From Foetidibacter luteolus (GTDB lineage: Bacteria > Bacteroidota > Bacteroidia > Chitinophagales > Chitinophagaceae), in NCBI RefSeq assembly GCF_009650435.1, contig NZ_VVIP01000028.1, positions 1 through 64,000 on the forward strand: 64,000 bases of DNA, written 5' to 3'. The notes under the pieces were generated by a model. The model saw only the letters and a list, made by a program, of their open reading frames with translations. It had not been told where the DNA came from and ran no database searches. The translations under genes and the position numbers were made by a program. Shown piece after piece: positions 34,619 to 44,261 of the stretch. The first letter of the stretch is position 1, and the number at the start of each line of letters is the position of its first letter.

Positions 34619-34861
34619 ATGGCTGAACAGAAAAAACAAACAATTGCACCTTTGTTTACAAGGGACAACTATAAATGGATGGGTATTGGCGCCGCCGTAA
34701 TTGCGCTGGGCATGTTTTTAATGAGCGGTGGAAAAAACCAGGACCCCAACACTTTTGATTATAACGTGGTGTACAGCTTTACCAGGATTACCGTTGCGCC
34801 CATTTTAATTGTAGGCGGCCTGCTGATTGAGGTGTACGGTATTTTCAAGAAACAGAAGTAA
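34619..34861 (+). CDS. DUF3098 family small membrane protein
   Basis: The 80-residue protein has two membrane helices (about 21-37 and 58-74) with MSGGKNQDPNTFDYNVVYSFTRITVAPILIVGG between them, typical of DUF3098. ATG 34619 is the conserved start; a TTG 24 bases earlier is not needed. It is normally found between ftsX and uppP, and here it keeps that order. A strong terminator follows. The function is unknown, probably envelope-related. Confidence 0.85.
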   Translation: MAEQKKQTIAPLFTRDNYKWMGIGAAVIALGMFLMSGGKNQDPNTFDYNVVYSFTRITVAPILIVGGLLIEVYGIFKKQK

Positions 34862-34887
34862 CATAAAAATACATTGAAACAGTGGTG

Positions 34888-34917
34888 GAGACAGGATGCG
34901 TCCTGTCTCTTTTTTTG
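34888..34917 (+). terminator. Intrinsic terminator after DUF3098
   Basis: GAGACAGGA-TGCG-TCCTGTCTC is a perfect 9-bp hairpin followed by TTTTTTTG. It closes the ftsX-DUF3098 transcript and separates it from the toxin-antitoxin pair. Confidence 0.85.
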
Positions 34918-34946
34918 TGTAATTTTAAAGGGTAAAAGAGGTTTAT

Positions 34947-35177
34947 ATGAGCAACATTTTAGAACAAATGCCGCCGCCTACCAGGTTTACGCCGCTGCAG
35001 CACGAGATGTTGAGGCTGTTTAACAGGAATACTTCAGAAGAAGATTTACTCGCCATCAAGGATTTGATTGCTAATTATTTTTTGGAAAAATTGCGGGATA
35101 AAATTGACAAAGCGGTGGAAGAACATGGTTATACCCAGGAAGACTTTGATGCGTGGCTAAATGACCCCAACCAGTAA
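34947..35177 (+). CDS. Putative antitoxin of a PIN-toxin pair
   Basis: The 76-residue acidic helical protein (FTPLQHEMLRLFNRNTSEED, LRDKIDKAVEEHGYTQEDFD) lies 3 bases upstream of a PIN-domain gene. Such short helical proteins ending in WLNDPN-like tails commonly precede PIN toxins in Bacteroidota. No ribbon-helix-helix motif is obvious, so DNA autoregulation is uncertain. Confidence 0.78.
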   Translation: MSNILEQMPPPTRFTPLQHEMLRLFNRNTSEEDLLAIKDLIANYFLEKLRDKIDKAVEEHGYTQEDFDAWLNDPNQ

Positions 35178-35180
35178 AAT

Positions 35181-35591
35181 ATGCTTGTTGTAATAGATAC
35201 GAACGTACTCATCGCTATCGTGCCCTCAAAATCCAGGTATCATTCTGTTTACCAGGCAATACAACAGAAAAAAATCTTAATGGCTATTACCAGCGAGATT
35301 CTGCTGGAATATGAAGAACAATTAAAACTGAGGTACAAAAACTATTCGGTTGATGAAGAACTTGAAGGCCTCGTTAACAGCCGAAATGTATTTTTGTATA
35401 GCCCTGATTTCAACTGGAACCTCATCGCCGCCGATCCCGAAGACAACAAATTTGTTGACTGCGCCGTGGCCGCCAATGCCGATTTTATTGTAACCAACGA
35501 CGCTCATTTTAATATTCTGAAAACCATATCTTTTCCTAAGGTAAATACCATTTCTTTGCAGGAATTTATTTCTTTACTGCAAACCCCGTAG
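35181..35591 (+). CDS. PIN-domain toxin (putative toxin-antitoxin component)
   Basis: The 136-residue PIN ribonuclease has its acidic residues in place: Asp in [11 protein letters not shown], Glu in [10 protein letters not shown], and Asp in [13 protein letters not shown] and FIVTNDAHF. It would cleave RNA when freed from its antitoxin. Unlike the pair at 26.3-26.5 kb, this one looks intact. Together with the antitoxin it is wedged between DUF3098 and uppP. Confidence 0.88.
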   Translation: MLVVIDTNVLIAIVPSKSRYHSVYQAIQQKKILMAITSEILLEYEEQLKLRYKNYSVDEELEGLVNSRNVFLYSPDFNWNLIAADPEDNKFVDCAVAANADFIVTNDAHFNILKTISFPKVNTISLQEFISLLQTP

Positions 35592-35599
35592 AACGTTTT

Positions 35600-36394
35600 A
35601 TGAGCATTATACAGGCAATCATCATCGCTATCGTTGAGGGTATTACCGAATTTTTGCCCATCTCTTCCACCGGCCACATGATCATCACCAGCTCTTTAAT
35701 GGGCATTGAAAAAGATGAATTCACCAAACTGTTTGAAGTAGCGATACAGTTGGGCGCCATTCTTTCAGTTGTAGTGCTGTACTGGAAAAAGTTCTTCGAC
35801 TTCAGCCGCTGGCAGTTTTACATAAAGCTCATCATCGCCGTAATACCGGCCCTTGTACTGGGTAAACTGTTCTCCGATAAAATTGACGCCCTGCTGGAAA
35901 GCCCCACAACGGTAGCTGTCTCTATGCTGGTGGGCGGCATTATACTGTTGTTTATTGACAACATCTTTAAACGCCCCACCATTAAGGAAGAAAGCAGGAT
36001 AAGCTATGGCAAAGGCTTTGTTATCGGCATCTGGCAATGCCTTGCCATGATACCGGGCGTTAGCCGCAGCGCAGCCAGCATAATTGGCGGTATGCAGCAA
36101 AAACTTACCCGCAGCCTGGCAGCGGAGTTTTCATTTTTCCTTGCAGTACCAACCATGGCTGCCGCTACCGGTTATAAATTATTGAAAGCTTTCCAGGAAA
36201 CACCGGAAATGCTGAAGGACAAAAACAACTTAATTGCTTTGGGCATTGGTAATGTTGTAGCGTTCGTCGTAGCCATGCTGGCCATCAAATTCTTCATCAG
36301 CTTTCTGCAGCGCTTTGGCTTTAAATTGTTTGGATGGTACAGGATTATTGCAGGCATTGTGCTGTTGATACTTATCTGGCAAGGGGTGTTGTAG
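35600..36394 (+). CDS. uppP: Undecaprenyl-diphosphatase (BacA/UppP)
   Basis: The 264-residue, roughly eight-helix membrane protein carries both catalytic motifs: [17 protein letters not shown] (residues 13-29) and [14 protein letters not shown] (near 154). It regenerates undecaprenyl phosphate for cell-wall and polysaccharide synthesis by removing the terminal phosphate. It begins 8 bases after the toxin gene, so it may depend on the toxin-antitoxin promoter. truB, its usual neighbour in Bacteroidota, is not next to it. Confidence 0.95.
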   Translation: MSIIQAIIIAIVEGITEFLPISSTGHMIITSSLMGIEKDEFTKLFEVAIQLGAILSVVVLYWKKFFDFSRWQFYIKLIIAVIPALVLGKLFSDKIDALLESPTTVAVSMLVGGIILLFIDNIFKRPTIKEESRISYGKGFVIGIWQCLAMIPGVSRSAASIIGGMQQKLTRSLAAEFSFFLAVPTMAAATGYKLLKAFQETPEMLKDKNNLIALGIGNVVAFVVAMLAIKFFISFLQRFGFKLFGWYRIIAGIVLLILIWQGVL

Positions 36395-36485
36395 AGAGGC
36401 TTTGAGTGGTGAGCCATGAGCTTTGAGCCGGGAGCCGTAAGTTGTGCCCCTCATTCACCATTTACTGCTCACCATTCACTGTTAT

Positions 36486-36569
36486 GATACCAGCGATATA
36501 TTTCTATGGCATCGCCTGTTGCGTCGCAAGCACTTCATCCTCCGGTTTTTTATGGCGGCTGTAGCCTTG
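36486..36569 (-). repeat. Element A copy 11
   Basis: The minus strand reads CAAGGCTACAGCCGCCATAA, GATGAAGTGCTTGCGACGCA, ACAGGCGATGCCATAGAAAT and GCTGGTATCAT. A TCACCAT heptamer run precedes it (36449-36482). Confidence 0.8.
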
Positions 36570-36687
36570 CAGTTCAATGCTTCATTCTTTTTACGCAGTG
36601 ATTATTCGGCAAAACATTCGCAAACAAGCCCATAAATCATCACTTTTCACCTTTTCTCCATTCTAAATATTCCCTTACATTTAACCC

Positions 36688-38007
36688 ATGCAAACAGCTC
36701 CTAAACGCGTTATCAACGGCTGGGCCATGTACGATTGGGCCAATAGTGTGTATAACCTGGTTATCACCACTACTTTTTTTCCCATTTATTTTACTGCATC
36801 CACAAAAGACGCATTCGGGGGAGATAACATTCCCTTCCTGGGCAGAACTTTTGTCAACTCTTCCCTATACGACTATACTCTTTCTGTAGCTTATTTGCTG
36901 GTGGCTTTATCTTACCCCATCCTCACCTCCATTGCTGATACAAGGGGCAACAAGAAAAGTTTCATGCAATTCTTTTGCTACTTCGGCGCGGTGGGCTGCA
37001 GCCTCATATATTTTTTTGAAGGGCCAAACCTTTGGATGGGCATCCTGTCCTTTATGATGGCTGCAATGGGTTATGTAGGCAGCCTTGTTTTTTACAATGC
37101 TTACCTGCCAGAAATAGCTGCCCCCGAAGACAGGGACAGGGTTAGTGCCAAAGGGTACTCCTACGGGTATATTGGCAGTGTGCTAATGCAGGTTATCGGT
37201 TTTGCGCTGGTAGTAATATTTGCTGATCATCCTACCATATCCGGCCCCAGGATTACCTTTTTGCTGGTAGGTATTTGGTGGATTGGTTTTGCCCAAATAA
37301 CCTTTGCAAGGCTGCCCAAAACAACTAAGGTTGAAAAAGCCAAAGGCAACGTACTTACGGATGGCTTTAAAGAAGTAAAGAAAGTGTACAACGAAGTAAA
37401 AAAGATGCCGGTTCTCAAGCGTTTTTTGAGGGGTTTTTTCTGTTACAGCATGGGCGTGCAAACGGTTATGCTTGCAGCCACACTTTTTGGCAGTAAGTTA
37501 TTGGGCCTTAGCGATACCAAACTCATCATTACTGTTGTAATTATTCAGTTAGTGGCAATTGTAGGAGCTATCTTAATGAGCCGGCTTTCCGCTAAATATG
37601 GCAACCTGCAGGTACTGATGGGCGTAGTGGTTTTCTGGATACTGGTTTGCGTAGCGGCCTACTTTACAGCTTGGTACAAAGAACAGGGAGGTAACCCTGA
37701 GTTTCATTTTTACGGCCTGGCCACCGCTGTGGGGCTGGTGATGGGTGGCATACAATCCCTCAGCCGGTCCACCTACAGTAAGCTGATGCCGGAAACAAAA
37801 GATACCGCTTCTTACTTCAGCTATTATGATTTGACGGAGAAAATAGCCATTGTTATCGGCATCTTCAGCTTTGGGTTTATAGAAGAACTTACGGCACATC
37901 GCGGCGGCATGAAGAATTCCGTTTTATCCCTCATCGTATTTTTTGTAGCCGGGTTAGTGCTGCTATATACCGCCCTGCGCAAACAAAAACAACTGCAACT
38001 CTCATGA
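36688..38007 (+). CDS. MFS transporter, UMF1/Atg22 type
   Basis: The 439-residue protein has about twelve membrane helices and the UMF1 N-terminal signature INGWAMYDWANSVYNLVITTTFFPIYF. Later come PILTSIADTRGNKK, FYNAYLPEIAAPEDRDRVSAKGYSYGYIGS and GLVMGGIQSLSRSTYSKLMPE. This family includes predicted effluxers with unknown substrates. Its last 4 bases overlap the MBL hydrolase start (ATGA), implying one transcript. Confidence 0.9.
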   Translation: MQTAPKRVINGWAMYDWANSVYNLVITTTFFPIYFTASTKDAFGGDNIPFLGRTFVNSSLYDYTLSVAYLLVALSYPILTSIADTRGNKKSFMQFFCYFGAVGCSLIYFFEGPNLWMGILSFMMAAMGYVGSLVFYNAYLPEIAAPEDRDRVSAKGYSYGYIGSVLMQVIGFALVVIFADHPTISGPRITFLLVGIWWIGFAQITFARLPKTTKVEKAKGNVLTDGFKEVKKVYNEVKKMPVLKRFLRGFFCYSMGVQTVMLAATLFGSKLLGLSDTKLIITVVIIQLVAIVGAILMSRLSAKYGNLQVLMGVVVFWILVCVAAYFTAWYKEQGGNPEFHFYGLATAVGLVMGGIQSLSRSTYSKLMPETKDTASYFSYYDLTEKIAIVIGIFSFGFIEELTAHRGGMKNSVLSLIVFFVAGLVLLYTALRKQKQLQLS

Positions 38008-38873
38008 AGCTTTACACAATAGACACGGAACTGTTTAAACTGGATGGCGGCGCCATGTTTGGTGTAGTGCCCAAAAGCATCTGGAACAAGCTAAACCCGG
38101 CAGATGAAAACAACATGTGCACCTGGGCCATGCGCCTGCTGCTGATTGAAGACGGCAACCGGCTGATACTGGTTGATACCGGCATCGGCAATAAACAGGA
38201 AACTAAATTCTTCAGCCATTATTACCTGCACGGGACTGCAACACTGGAGAACTCACTAAAGAAACATGGCTTTACTAAAGATGACATCACCGACGTTCTT
38301 CTTACACACCTGCACTTTGACCATTGCGGCGGCGCCATTGAAAGGAGCCATGACCAGTTAATCCCCGCTTTTAAAAACGCCATTTACTGGAGCAACGAAC
38401 GGCATTGGCTATGGGCTACCCAACCCAACGAAAGAGAAAAAGCTTCTTTTTTAAAAGACAATATCCTGCCCATACAGAAAAGCGGCCAGTTACAATTTAT
38501 TCATACCCCTGCCGGCTCAATAGAGGAAACTGGCAGCCTTGGCAGCACTGCCTTCAGCGAAAATATATCTCTGCGATTTGTAAATGGCCACACCGATATG
38601 ATGATGCTGCCGCAAATACGATACAAAGGCAAAACCATTGTTTATATGGCTGACCTGCTGCCCTCTACAGGCCATATACCCCTGCCTTATGTAATGGCTT
38701 ACGATATGTTTCCGCTTACTACCTTACAGGAAAAGAAAGTCTTCCTGAAAGAAGCCCTGGAAAATGAATACATCCTTTTCTTTGAACACGACCGTGAAAC
38801 AGAGTGCTGCACCTTGCAGCAAACAGAAAGGGGCGCCAGGCTAAAAGATATTTTTAAACTGGAAGATTGGTAA
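38004..38873 (+). CDS. Metallo-beta-lactamase-fold hydrolase
   Basis: The 289-residue protein has the MBL metal motif LTHLHFDHCGGAI (HxHxDH), a later His in FVNGHTDMMMLP, Asp in VYMADLLPSTGHIP, and His in LFFEHDRE. The overall form resembles quorum-quenching lactonase/alkyl-phosphonate-type hydrolases, but the substrate is unknown. It is translationally coupled to the transporter upstream. Confidence 0.88.
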   Translation: MKLYTIDTELFKLDGGAMFGVVPKSIWNKLNPADENNMCTWAMRLLLIEDGNRLILVDTGIGNKQETKFFSHYYLHGTATLENSLKKHGFTKDDITDVLLTHLHFDHCGGAIERSHDQLIPAFKNAIYWSNERHWLWATQPNEREKASFLKDNILPIQKSGQLQFIHTPAGSIEETGSLGSTAFSENISLRFVNGHTDMMMLPQIRYKGKTIVYMADLLPSTGHIPLPYVMAYDMFPLTTLQEKKVFLKEALENEYILFFEHDRETECCTLQQTERGARLKDIFKLEDW

Positions 38874-38882
38874 CACACCTGG

Positions 38883-39626
38883 CTAATCTATATTCCCCGG
38901 GTGCCATTCTCTTGCTTCATTGCTACGGTCTAAACTAAAGAAGAGTGTTGTCTGAAAGAAATTCTTGCCGCTGCCGTCATCGGCTTTACGGTAGTCGTAC
39001 TGCCTTATCCAGCCGGATTGCACCGAAAAACTTTTGCTGAATACATAACCGAGCCCCATAAAGAAACGGTTTCTTTCAAAATAAGGCGCCAGGTTTCCAA
39101 AGAATACTTCATCAAACACAGAAACAAACACCGCGTTAGTTTCTATTTTCTTTTTATTAACAGGAATCAGCGGGTTAAGGCGATACCTGAAACGGCTGCG
39201 AAAATCACCGTTTAACCAACGCTGTTCAATGCGGTAGCGGTGATCAATTTTAACACGGTCAATATTGTTGTTTATGGTAAGCTGCTGCCATATCCTGAAC
39301 TCTTTTGCCAGCATAGGTGTTTTATAATTTCCGGTGGAGCTATAGGTTTTGTAATCCCCAAAACCAAGCAACAACTGGTGTTTTTTGAGAATGTTGTAAG
39401 CTATACCTCCTTTAAACTCGTGATAAAAGAAAACATCTGTAACGTTTTGTGACCTGGTTTGTGTTTCAAAGAAGAAGTTCCAGCTACTGTCTGGTTTGTA
39501 CATAAGGTTAGCCACATACCAGCCACCGGTAGCCTTTGTATTCTGCGCGTTTGCAATTATTGCTGTTAAGAGTGTAAATAACAATATTAAAACAGTCTTG
39601 CCCGGAAAGGTTTTCTTCATGCCCAT
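38883..39626 (-). CDS. DUF2490 outer-membrane beta-barrel-like protein
   Basis: The 247-residue precursor starts with a signal peptide (MKKTFPGKTVLILLFTLLTAIIANAQ). Alternating amphipathic strands follow (GWYVANLMYKPDSSWNFFFETQTRS, RWLNGDFRSRFRYRLNPLIPV, GLGYVFSKSFSVQSGWIRQYDYR), as in DUF2490. It probably forms a small outer-membrane barrel of unknown role. Start 39626 or 39620 is chosen; the longer frame to 39716 adds residues ahead of the signal. Confidence 0.82.
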   Translation of the reverse strand: MGMKKTFPGKTVLILLFTLLTAIIANAQNTKATGGWYVANLMYKPDSSWNFFFETQTRSQNVTDVFFYHEFKGGIAYNILKKHQLLLGFGDYKTYSSTGNYKTPMLAKEFRIWQQLTINNNIDRVKIDHRYRIEQRWLNGDFRSRFRYRLNPLIPVNKKKIETNAVFVSVFDEVFFGNLAPYFERNRFFMGLGYVFSKSFSVQSGWIRQYDYRKADDGSGKNFFQTTLFFSLDRSNEAREWHPGNID

Positions 39627-39659
39627 GTTGTAAAAGCCCGCAAAAATAGGTGGTTTGGG

Positions 39660-39861
39660 AGAATGGGTAAGGCTATGCAGGTAAAATATTATTCTGCAAA
39701 GCAGGCCGCTTTGCAATCAATTCCGTGTTTCCATGGCAATTGGGCCTTTTGTACGCAGCACCGCGGAACTGCAAGTTCCGCAGCGCATTCTTCGTTTTGC
39801 CAAAGAGAATTATCAATCGGTATTCACAATGATGAGGGCTGCCGTTTTTGCTGCTCAATAA
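39660..39861. other. Non-coding stretch with a GCGGAACT/AGTTCCGC hairpin
   Basis: A perfect 8-bp inverted repeat with a 3-base loop lies at 39763-39781, inside a sequence that has no credible frame on either strand. It resembles a worn repeat element, but no second copy occurs in the window. Confidence 0.3.
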
Positions 39862-39905
39862 AGCGTTGGAGTACAAGTGAGTGACACAACAGGCGCTTAA
39901 TTCTT
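39862..39905 (+). repeat. Element A copy 12 (short)
   Basis: Only the core GTACAAGTGAGTGACACAAC followed by AGGCGCTTAATTC is present. Confidence 0.7.
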
Positions 39906-39948
39906 GTTCCTCAGTTCGTCCCAAAAAACTCATTTAAAGCCGTAGGCT

Positions 39949-41343
39949 TTACCAGTTACGGTTTATATCCCACTGCTCAAACTCCCTGGCAACAGCGGTA
40001 AGAAAGGATGCGCCCAGGCTGCCGTCTATAATGCGGTGGTCGTAACTTAAAGACAGGTACATCATGTGCCTTATGCCAATGGTATCGCCCTGTTCGGTTT
40101 CAATTACAACGGGGCGTTTTTTAATAGCGCCTACGGCCAGTATGGCCACCTGCGGCTGGTTAATGATGGGCGTTCCCATCAGGCTGCCGAAAGTGCCCAC
40201 ATTGGTAAGCGTAAAAGTACCGCCCTGCGTATCATCGGGCTTAAGCCTGTTGTTACGGGCATTGTCAGCAAGCGTATTTACTGACTTGCTAAGGCCTACC
40301 AGGTTAAGGTAATCGGCATTGCGGATAACAGGCACGATGAGGTTACCGTTTTGCAGCGCCGTGGCCATACCGATATTGATGTCTTTTTTTACGATGATGC
40401 GTTCGCCATCAACCGAGCTATTGATGAGCGGATAACGCTTCATTACACGCACCAGGCAATCTATAAAGAGCGGGGTAAATGTTATTTTCGTATTCTCCCT
40501 TTTCTCAAAATCTTTCTTCACTTTTTCACGCCAGAGCACCATATTGGTAACGTCGGCTTCGGCAAAGCTGGTTACATGGGCGCTGGTATGTTTGCTGTCA
40601 ACCATGTGGCGGGCAATCATTTTACGCATGCGGTCCATCTCAATTACTTCCACATTACTTTCAGCACTACCGGCTTTAGGCACGGTAGCCACTTCTGTAG
40701 AAACCACAGCCGGTTGCGCCGGTTCAGGTTGCTTGGCTGGTTGAGCTTTTGGCTGGGTTAATATGTCTGTAGTAATGGCGGGTGCATCTGCTGCTGCCTG
40801 CGGGCTTACCTTTTCGGCAACTTTGTTTGCACTGCCGTTTTTGCGGCTTTCCACGTACTCCAGTATATCTTTTTTGGTAACCCGGCCTTCATTGCCCGAG
40901 CCCGGAATTTTCTCCAGTTCGCTTAACGCAATACCCTCACTGTTGGCTATATTCAATACCAGCGGCGAGTAAAAACGGTTACTTCCGGCAGGCACATGTA
41001 CCGTGGGCGTAGGCTGGTAGGGAACAGCCATGGTAATTTCTTCCAGGTCTTCTATACCAGCATCTTCATCAGGCAGGAGCGCCGGTTGGGCAGCTACAGA
41101 CACTTCGGTTTCAATACGTGCAATTACAGAACCTATGGGCACCACATCGTTAACATTGAACAAAATTTCGCTAATGGTACCCGCAACCGTGCTTGGCACT
41201 TCACTATCCACCTTATCCGTGGCAATTTCCAGCACGGTTTCATCCTGCTGTACGCTATCGCCAGGTTTCTTCAGCCATTTTAAAATCGTGGCTTCCACTA
41301 TGCTTTCACCCAGTTTGGGCATCACCAAATCAACTAATGCCAT
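39949..41343 (-). CDS. 2-oxo acid dehydrogenase E2 (dihydrolipoamide acyltransferase)
   Basis: The 464-residue protein has an N-terminal lipoyl domain with Lys in ETVLEIATDKVDSEVPS. A Pro/Ala-rich linker follows, then an E3/E1-binding domain (YSPLVLNIANSEGIALSELEKIPGS, GRVTKKDILEYV). The C-terminal catalytic domain has His and Asp in LSLSYDHRIIDGSLGA. The linker and lipoyl sequence fit a branched-chain or pyruvate-type complex; E1 and E3 genes are not in the window. lipB, needed to lipoylate it, lies 8 kb away. Confidence 0.93.
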   Translation of the reverse strand: MALVDLVMPKLGESIVEATILKWLKKPGDSVQQDETVLEIATDKVDSEVPSTVAGTISEILFNVNDVVPIGSVIARIETEVSVAAQPALLPDEDAGIEDLEEITMAVPYQPTPTVHVPAGSNRFYSPLVLNIANSEGIALSELEKIPGSGNEGRVTKKDILEYVESRKNGSANKVAEKVSPQAAADAPAITTDILTQPKAQPAKQPEPAQPAVVSTEVATVPKAGSAESNVEVIEMDRMRKMIARHMVDSKHTSAHVTSFAEADVTNMVLWREKVKKDFEKRENTKITFTPLFIDCLVRVMKRYPLINSSVDGERIIVKKDINIGMATALQNGNLIVPVIRNADYLNLVGLSKSVNTLADNARNNRLKPDDTQGGTFTLTNVGTFGSLMGTPIINQPQVAILAVGAIKKRPVVIETEQGDTIGIRHMMYLSLSYDHRIIDGSLGASFLTAVAREFEQWDINRNW

Positions 41344-41419
41344 ATATGGTTTGCAATTTTTAGTATTATGCCTTACAGCAAGCTGTAAGTGAAATTCATT
41401 TATGGGCCCGGCTTCATTA

Positions 41420-41475
41420 CTGCTATGAAGCTTCCGTTGCGTCGCACTCTTTTGCGCCTTATCCGCTATGCAGCA
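41420..41475 (-). repeat. Element A copy 13
   Basis: The minus strand reads CTGCATAGCGGATAAGGCGC, then AAGAGTGCGACGCAACGGAA and GCTTCATAGCAG. It lies between the E2 gene and cinA. Confidence 0.7.
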
Positions 41476-41540
41476 ATGTGCATCCTGCCTCTAAGCGGCT
41501 ATCCGGCTCAAAAGTAACGGTTCTGCATTAATTTACCTTA

Positions 41541-42815
41541 TCAGGCGTTTTCCAGCACAAAGGCACGCAGAAAGTTAAGTGCATTGGTAGCCGTTAACTG
41601 AATGTTCCGCTGGCGGTCAAAACGCAGGCTAAGCTTTTTGGTAGCAGTCTTGCCCTGGCAGGCGGCGGCTATCCAAACAGTGCCCACGGGTTTCTCCGCA
41701 CTGCCACCGTCCGGCCCCATAATACCGCTTACTGCAACGGAAAAATCGGTGCCGGTAACGGCCAGTGCGCCGGTGGCCATTTCCACAACAGTTTCCTCGC
41801 TTACGGCGCCGTTATTTTGCAGGGTTGTTGTTTTTACGCCAAGTACATTCTGTTTTATGCTGTTATCATAACTAACAATGCTGCCCCAAAAATACCGCGA
41901 AGCACCAGCGACAGAAGTAATAAGGTGGGCAATATAACCACCCGTACAGCTTTCTGCCGTGCACATGGTTTTACCTTTTTGCAACAGCACTTTGCCAATC
42001 ACCTGTTCCATGGGCAGGTCTTCATTGGTTACCAGGTATTCCTTCACAAGCACCTGCAGTTTTGCAAACTCTGCATCAAGGGTCGTATTTACTTCGTCTT
42101 TTTCACCACTGGCGGTAAGGCGCAGGCGCACCATGCCGTAGCTGGGCAGGTAAGCCAGTTTTACAAATGCTGGTAATGCTTCCTCCCATTGTTTTATTAT
42201 TTCCGCAAGGTTAGATTCGCCAATACCTGCCGTAAGCAGGGTACGATGGCCAATGAACGGCAGCATAAAACGTTCTTTTACCAGGCCCAGCACATGCTCC
42301 TGCATAATGCCCTTCATTTCATGCGGCACACCCGGCATGCTGATAAATATCTTTCCTTCTTTTTCAAACAGCATACCCGGCGCAGTGCCGTTGGTATTTT
42401 TTAGTACGGTACATACATCCGGCACTTCGGCCTGCTTGCGGTTGCGTTCCAGCAGCGGCATCGGCCGGCGGAACACATGCTCAAACAGGTAGGTTACATG
42501 CGCCAGTGTTTCCTGGTGCATTATCATTTTACCGCCGAAGTATTCGCACAGCAGCGGTTTGGTAATATCATCGGCGGTGGGGCCCAGCCCGCCGGTAATC
42601 AGTATAATATCGCTCCTGCGGCCCTCTTCATCCAGTGCCTGCCAAATATCATCCCATCCGTCGCCTACAGCCACCCGGTGTTTTACCCAAACGCCAATTT
42701 TATTCAACTCCTGCGCCATCCAGGCGCTGTTGGTATCAATAACCTGTCCTATCAGCAGTTCATCTCCTATCGTAATAATGGAGGCGTATACTCTTTTGAT
42801 ATAGTTCCTTTCCAT
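41541..42815 (-). CDS. cinA: CinA family protein (nicotinamide-nucleotide amidase plus MoaB/MogA-like domain)
   Basis: The 424-residue protein has the N-terminal COG1058 molybdopterin-binding-like domain (ASIITIGDELLIGQVIDTNSAWMA, ILITGGLGPTADDITK, FISMPGVPHEM) and the C-terminal amidase domain (TAESCTGGYIAHLITSVAGASRYFWG, AVSGIMGPDGGS). It deamidates NMN and hydrolyses ADP-ribose-type metabolites, recycling pyridine nucleotides. Length and motif order match the two-domain form. Confidence 0.94.
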   Translation of the reverse strand: MERNYIKRVYASIITIGDELLIGQVIDTNSAWMAQELNKIGVWVKHRVAVGDGWDDIWQALDEEGRRSDIILITGGLGPTADDITKPLLCEYFGGKMIMHQETLAHVTYLFEHVFRRPMPLLERNRKQAEVPDVCTVLKNTNGTAPGMLFEKEGKIFISMPGVPHEMKGIMQEHVLGLVKERFMLPFIGHRTLLTAGIGESNLAEIIKQWEEALPAFVKLAYLPSYGMVRLRLTASGEKDEVNTTLDAEFAKLQVLVKEYLVTNEDLPMEQVIGKVLLQKGKTMCTAESCTGGYIAHLITSVAGASRYFWGSIVSYDNSIKQNVLGVKTTTLQNNGAVSEETVVEMATGALAVTGTDFSVAVSGIMGPDGGSAEKPVGTVWIAAACQGKTATKKLSLRFDRQRNIQLTATNALNFLRAFVLENA

Positions 42816-42858
42816 ATAATTCGTTGTCTGTCTTTAATTTTAGCGCAAGGTAAAGTAT

Positions 42859-44250
42859 ATGAGAACATTTAACATGGTAATTGGTTTACTGCTGCTGGCA
42901 AATAACCTGGCGGCGCAAACCACAGACAAAGGACTGGCCAAAGCCATGCAAACCTTGCTGAAAGATGAGCAGCTAAAACATGCTTCGGTAAGCCTGTATG
43001 TGGCAGAAACCAAAACAGGCAAACCTGTTTACGGCTACAACGAAGAAATTGGACTGGCGCCTGCCAGCACACAAAAGATTTTTACCGCCATAGCCGCGCT
43101 GGAAACGTTGGGTGAACAATACAGGTATAAAACGGAGATTGGCTATACCGGTAATATTTCCAACAACCTTCTTAGCGGCAACCTTACAATTACCGGTTAT
43201 GGCGACCCTACACTGGGTTCATGGCGTTTTAAAGGACGGAAGGAAACCTGCTTTGCCGATTCTGCTATCAATATGCTGAAAAAGGCCGGCATTGAACAGA
43301 TTACTGGCAACATAAGCGGGGAAGGCACAAAATTTGAAAGCCAAACCATTCCCGGCGGTTGGATATGGGATGACATCGGCAACTATTATGGCGCCGGAGC
43401 ATGCGCCCTTAACTGGCACGAAAATCAATATGATTTATTTCTAAAGCCCGGCGCAAGGGTAGACGATAAAGTGAGCATCATTAAAACCGAACCTGAATTA
43501 TATGGCGTCTCACTGGTAAGTGAAGTTACAACTGGCCCTGCCGGTAGCGGGGATAATGGATATATTTACCTGGCGCCTTATACACATTTTGGTTATGTAA
43601 GGGGCACTGTTCCGGCAGGCCCGGCAAGCTTTGTTATATCCGGCTCCATACCCAACCCGGCTCATCAGCTTATCTTATTTATGGAAGAAGAAATGGATAA
43701 GCAAGGCATACCAATTAAAAGGCAAGCTTTGGAAAACAAAGAAAAAACAACAACGCCGGTAAATATTTATACCCATTACTCCCCCACTCTCGATTCCATC
43801 ATTTATTGGTTTTTACAAAAAAGCATTAACCTGTACGGAGAAGCCCTGCTGAAAACAGTGGCTTACGAAAAGACCGGGTTTGGTTCTACCCAAAAAGGCA
43901 TCGAATTCTTGAACAAATTCTGGAAAGAACGGGGCATAGAAGAAAGCGCCTTAAATATTATGGATGGCAGCGGCCTTTCACCGCAAAACAGGGTTACCAC
44001 AAAAGCTATGGTTACCGCTTTGCAATATGCCAAAAGCAAAAGCTGGTTTAAAAGTTTCTATGCCGGCCTGCCCACCTACAATGGCATGCGCATGAAGAGT
44101 GGCTCTATCGGTGGCGCAAGGGCGTATACGGGGTACCACACTTCCGCAGCGGGTGTACAATACAGCTTTGCCATTATGGTAAATAATTACAGCGGCAGCG
44201 CGGGGGCGGTAGTGCAAAAAATGTATAAGGTGTTGAATGAACTGAAGTAA
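42859..44250 (+). CDS. dacB: D-alanyl-D-alanine carboxypeptidase/endopeptidase, PBP4 (DacB) type
   Basis: The 463-residue precursor has a signal peptide (MRTFNMVIGLLLLANNLAAQ) and the three penicillin-binding motifs: Ser70-Thr-Gln-Lys73 in LAPASTQKIF, an SxN-like SGLSPQN, and KSG in MRMKSGSIGGARAYTG. The central insert is typical of the PBP4/S13 class. It trims or cleaves peptidoglycan cross-links in the periplasm. It is transcribed divergently from cinA across 43 bases. Confidence 0.93.
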   Translation: MRTFNMVIGLLLLANNLAAQTTDKGLAKAMQTLLKDEQLKHASVSLYVAETKTGKPVYGYNEEIGLAPASTQKIFTAIAALETLGEQYRYKTEIGYTGNISNNLLSGNLTITGYGDPTLGSWRFKGRKETCFADSAINMLKKAGIEQITGNISGEGTKFESQTIPGGWIWDDIGNYYGAGACALNWHENQYDLFLKPGARVDDKVSIIKTEPELYGVSLVSEVTTGPAGSGDNGYIYLAPYTHFGYVRGTVPAGPASFVISGSIPNPAHQLILFMEEEMDKQGIPIKRQALENKEKTTTPVNIYTHYSPTLDSIIYWFLQKSINLYGEALLKTVAYEKTGFGSTQKGIEFLNKFWKERGIEESALNIMDGSGLSPQNRVTTKAMVTALQYAKSKSWFKSFYAGLPTYNGMRMKSGSIGGARAYTGYHTSAAGVQYSFAIMVNNYSGSAGAVVQKMYKVLNELK

Positions 44251-44261
44251 CACCAGTTTCT

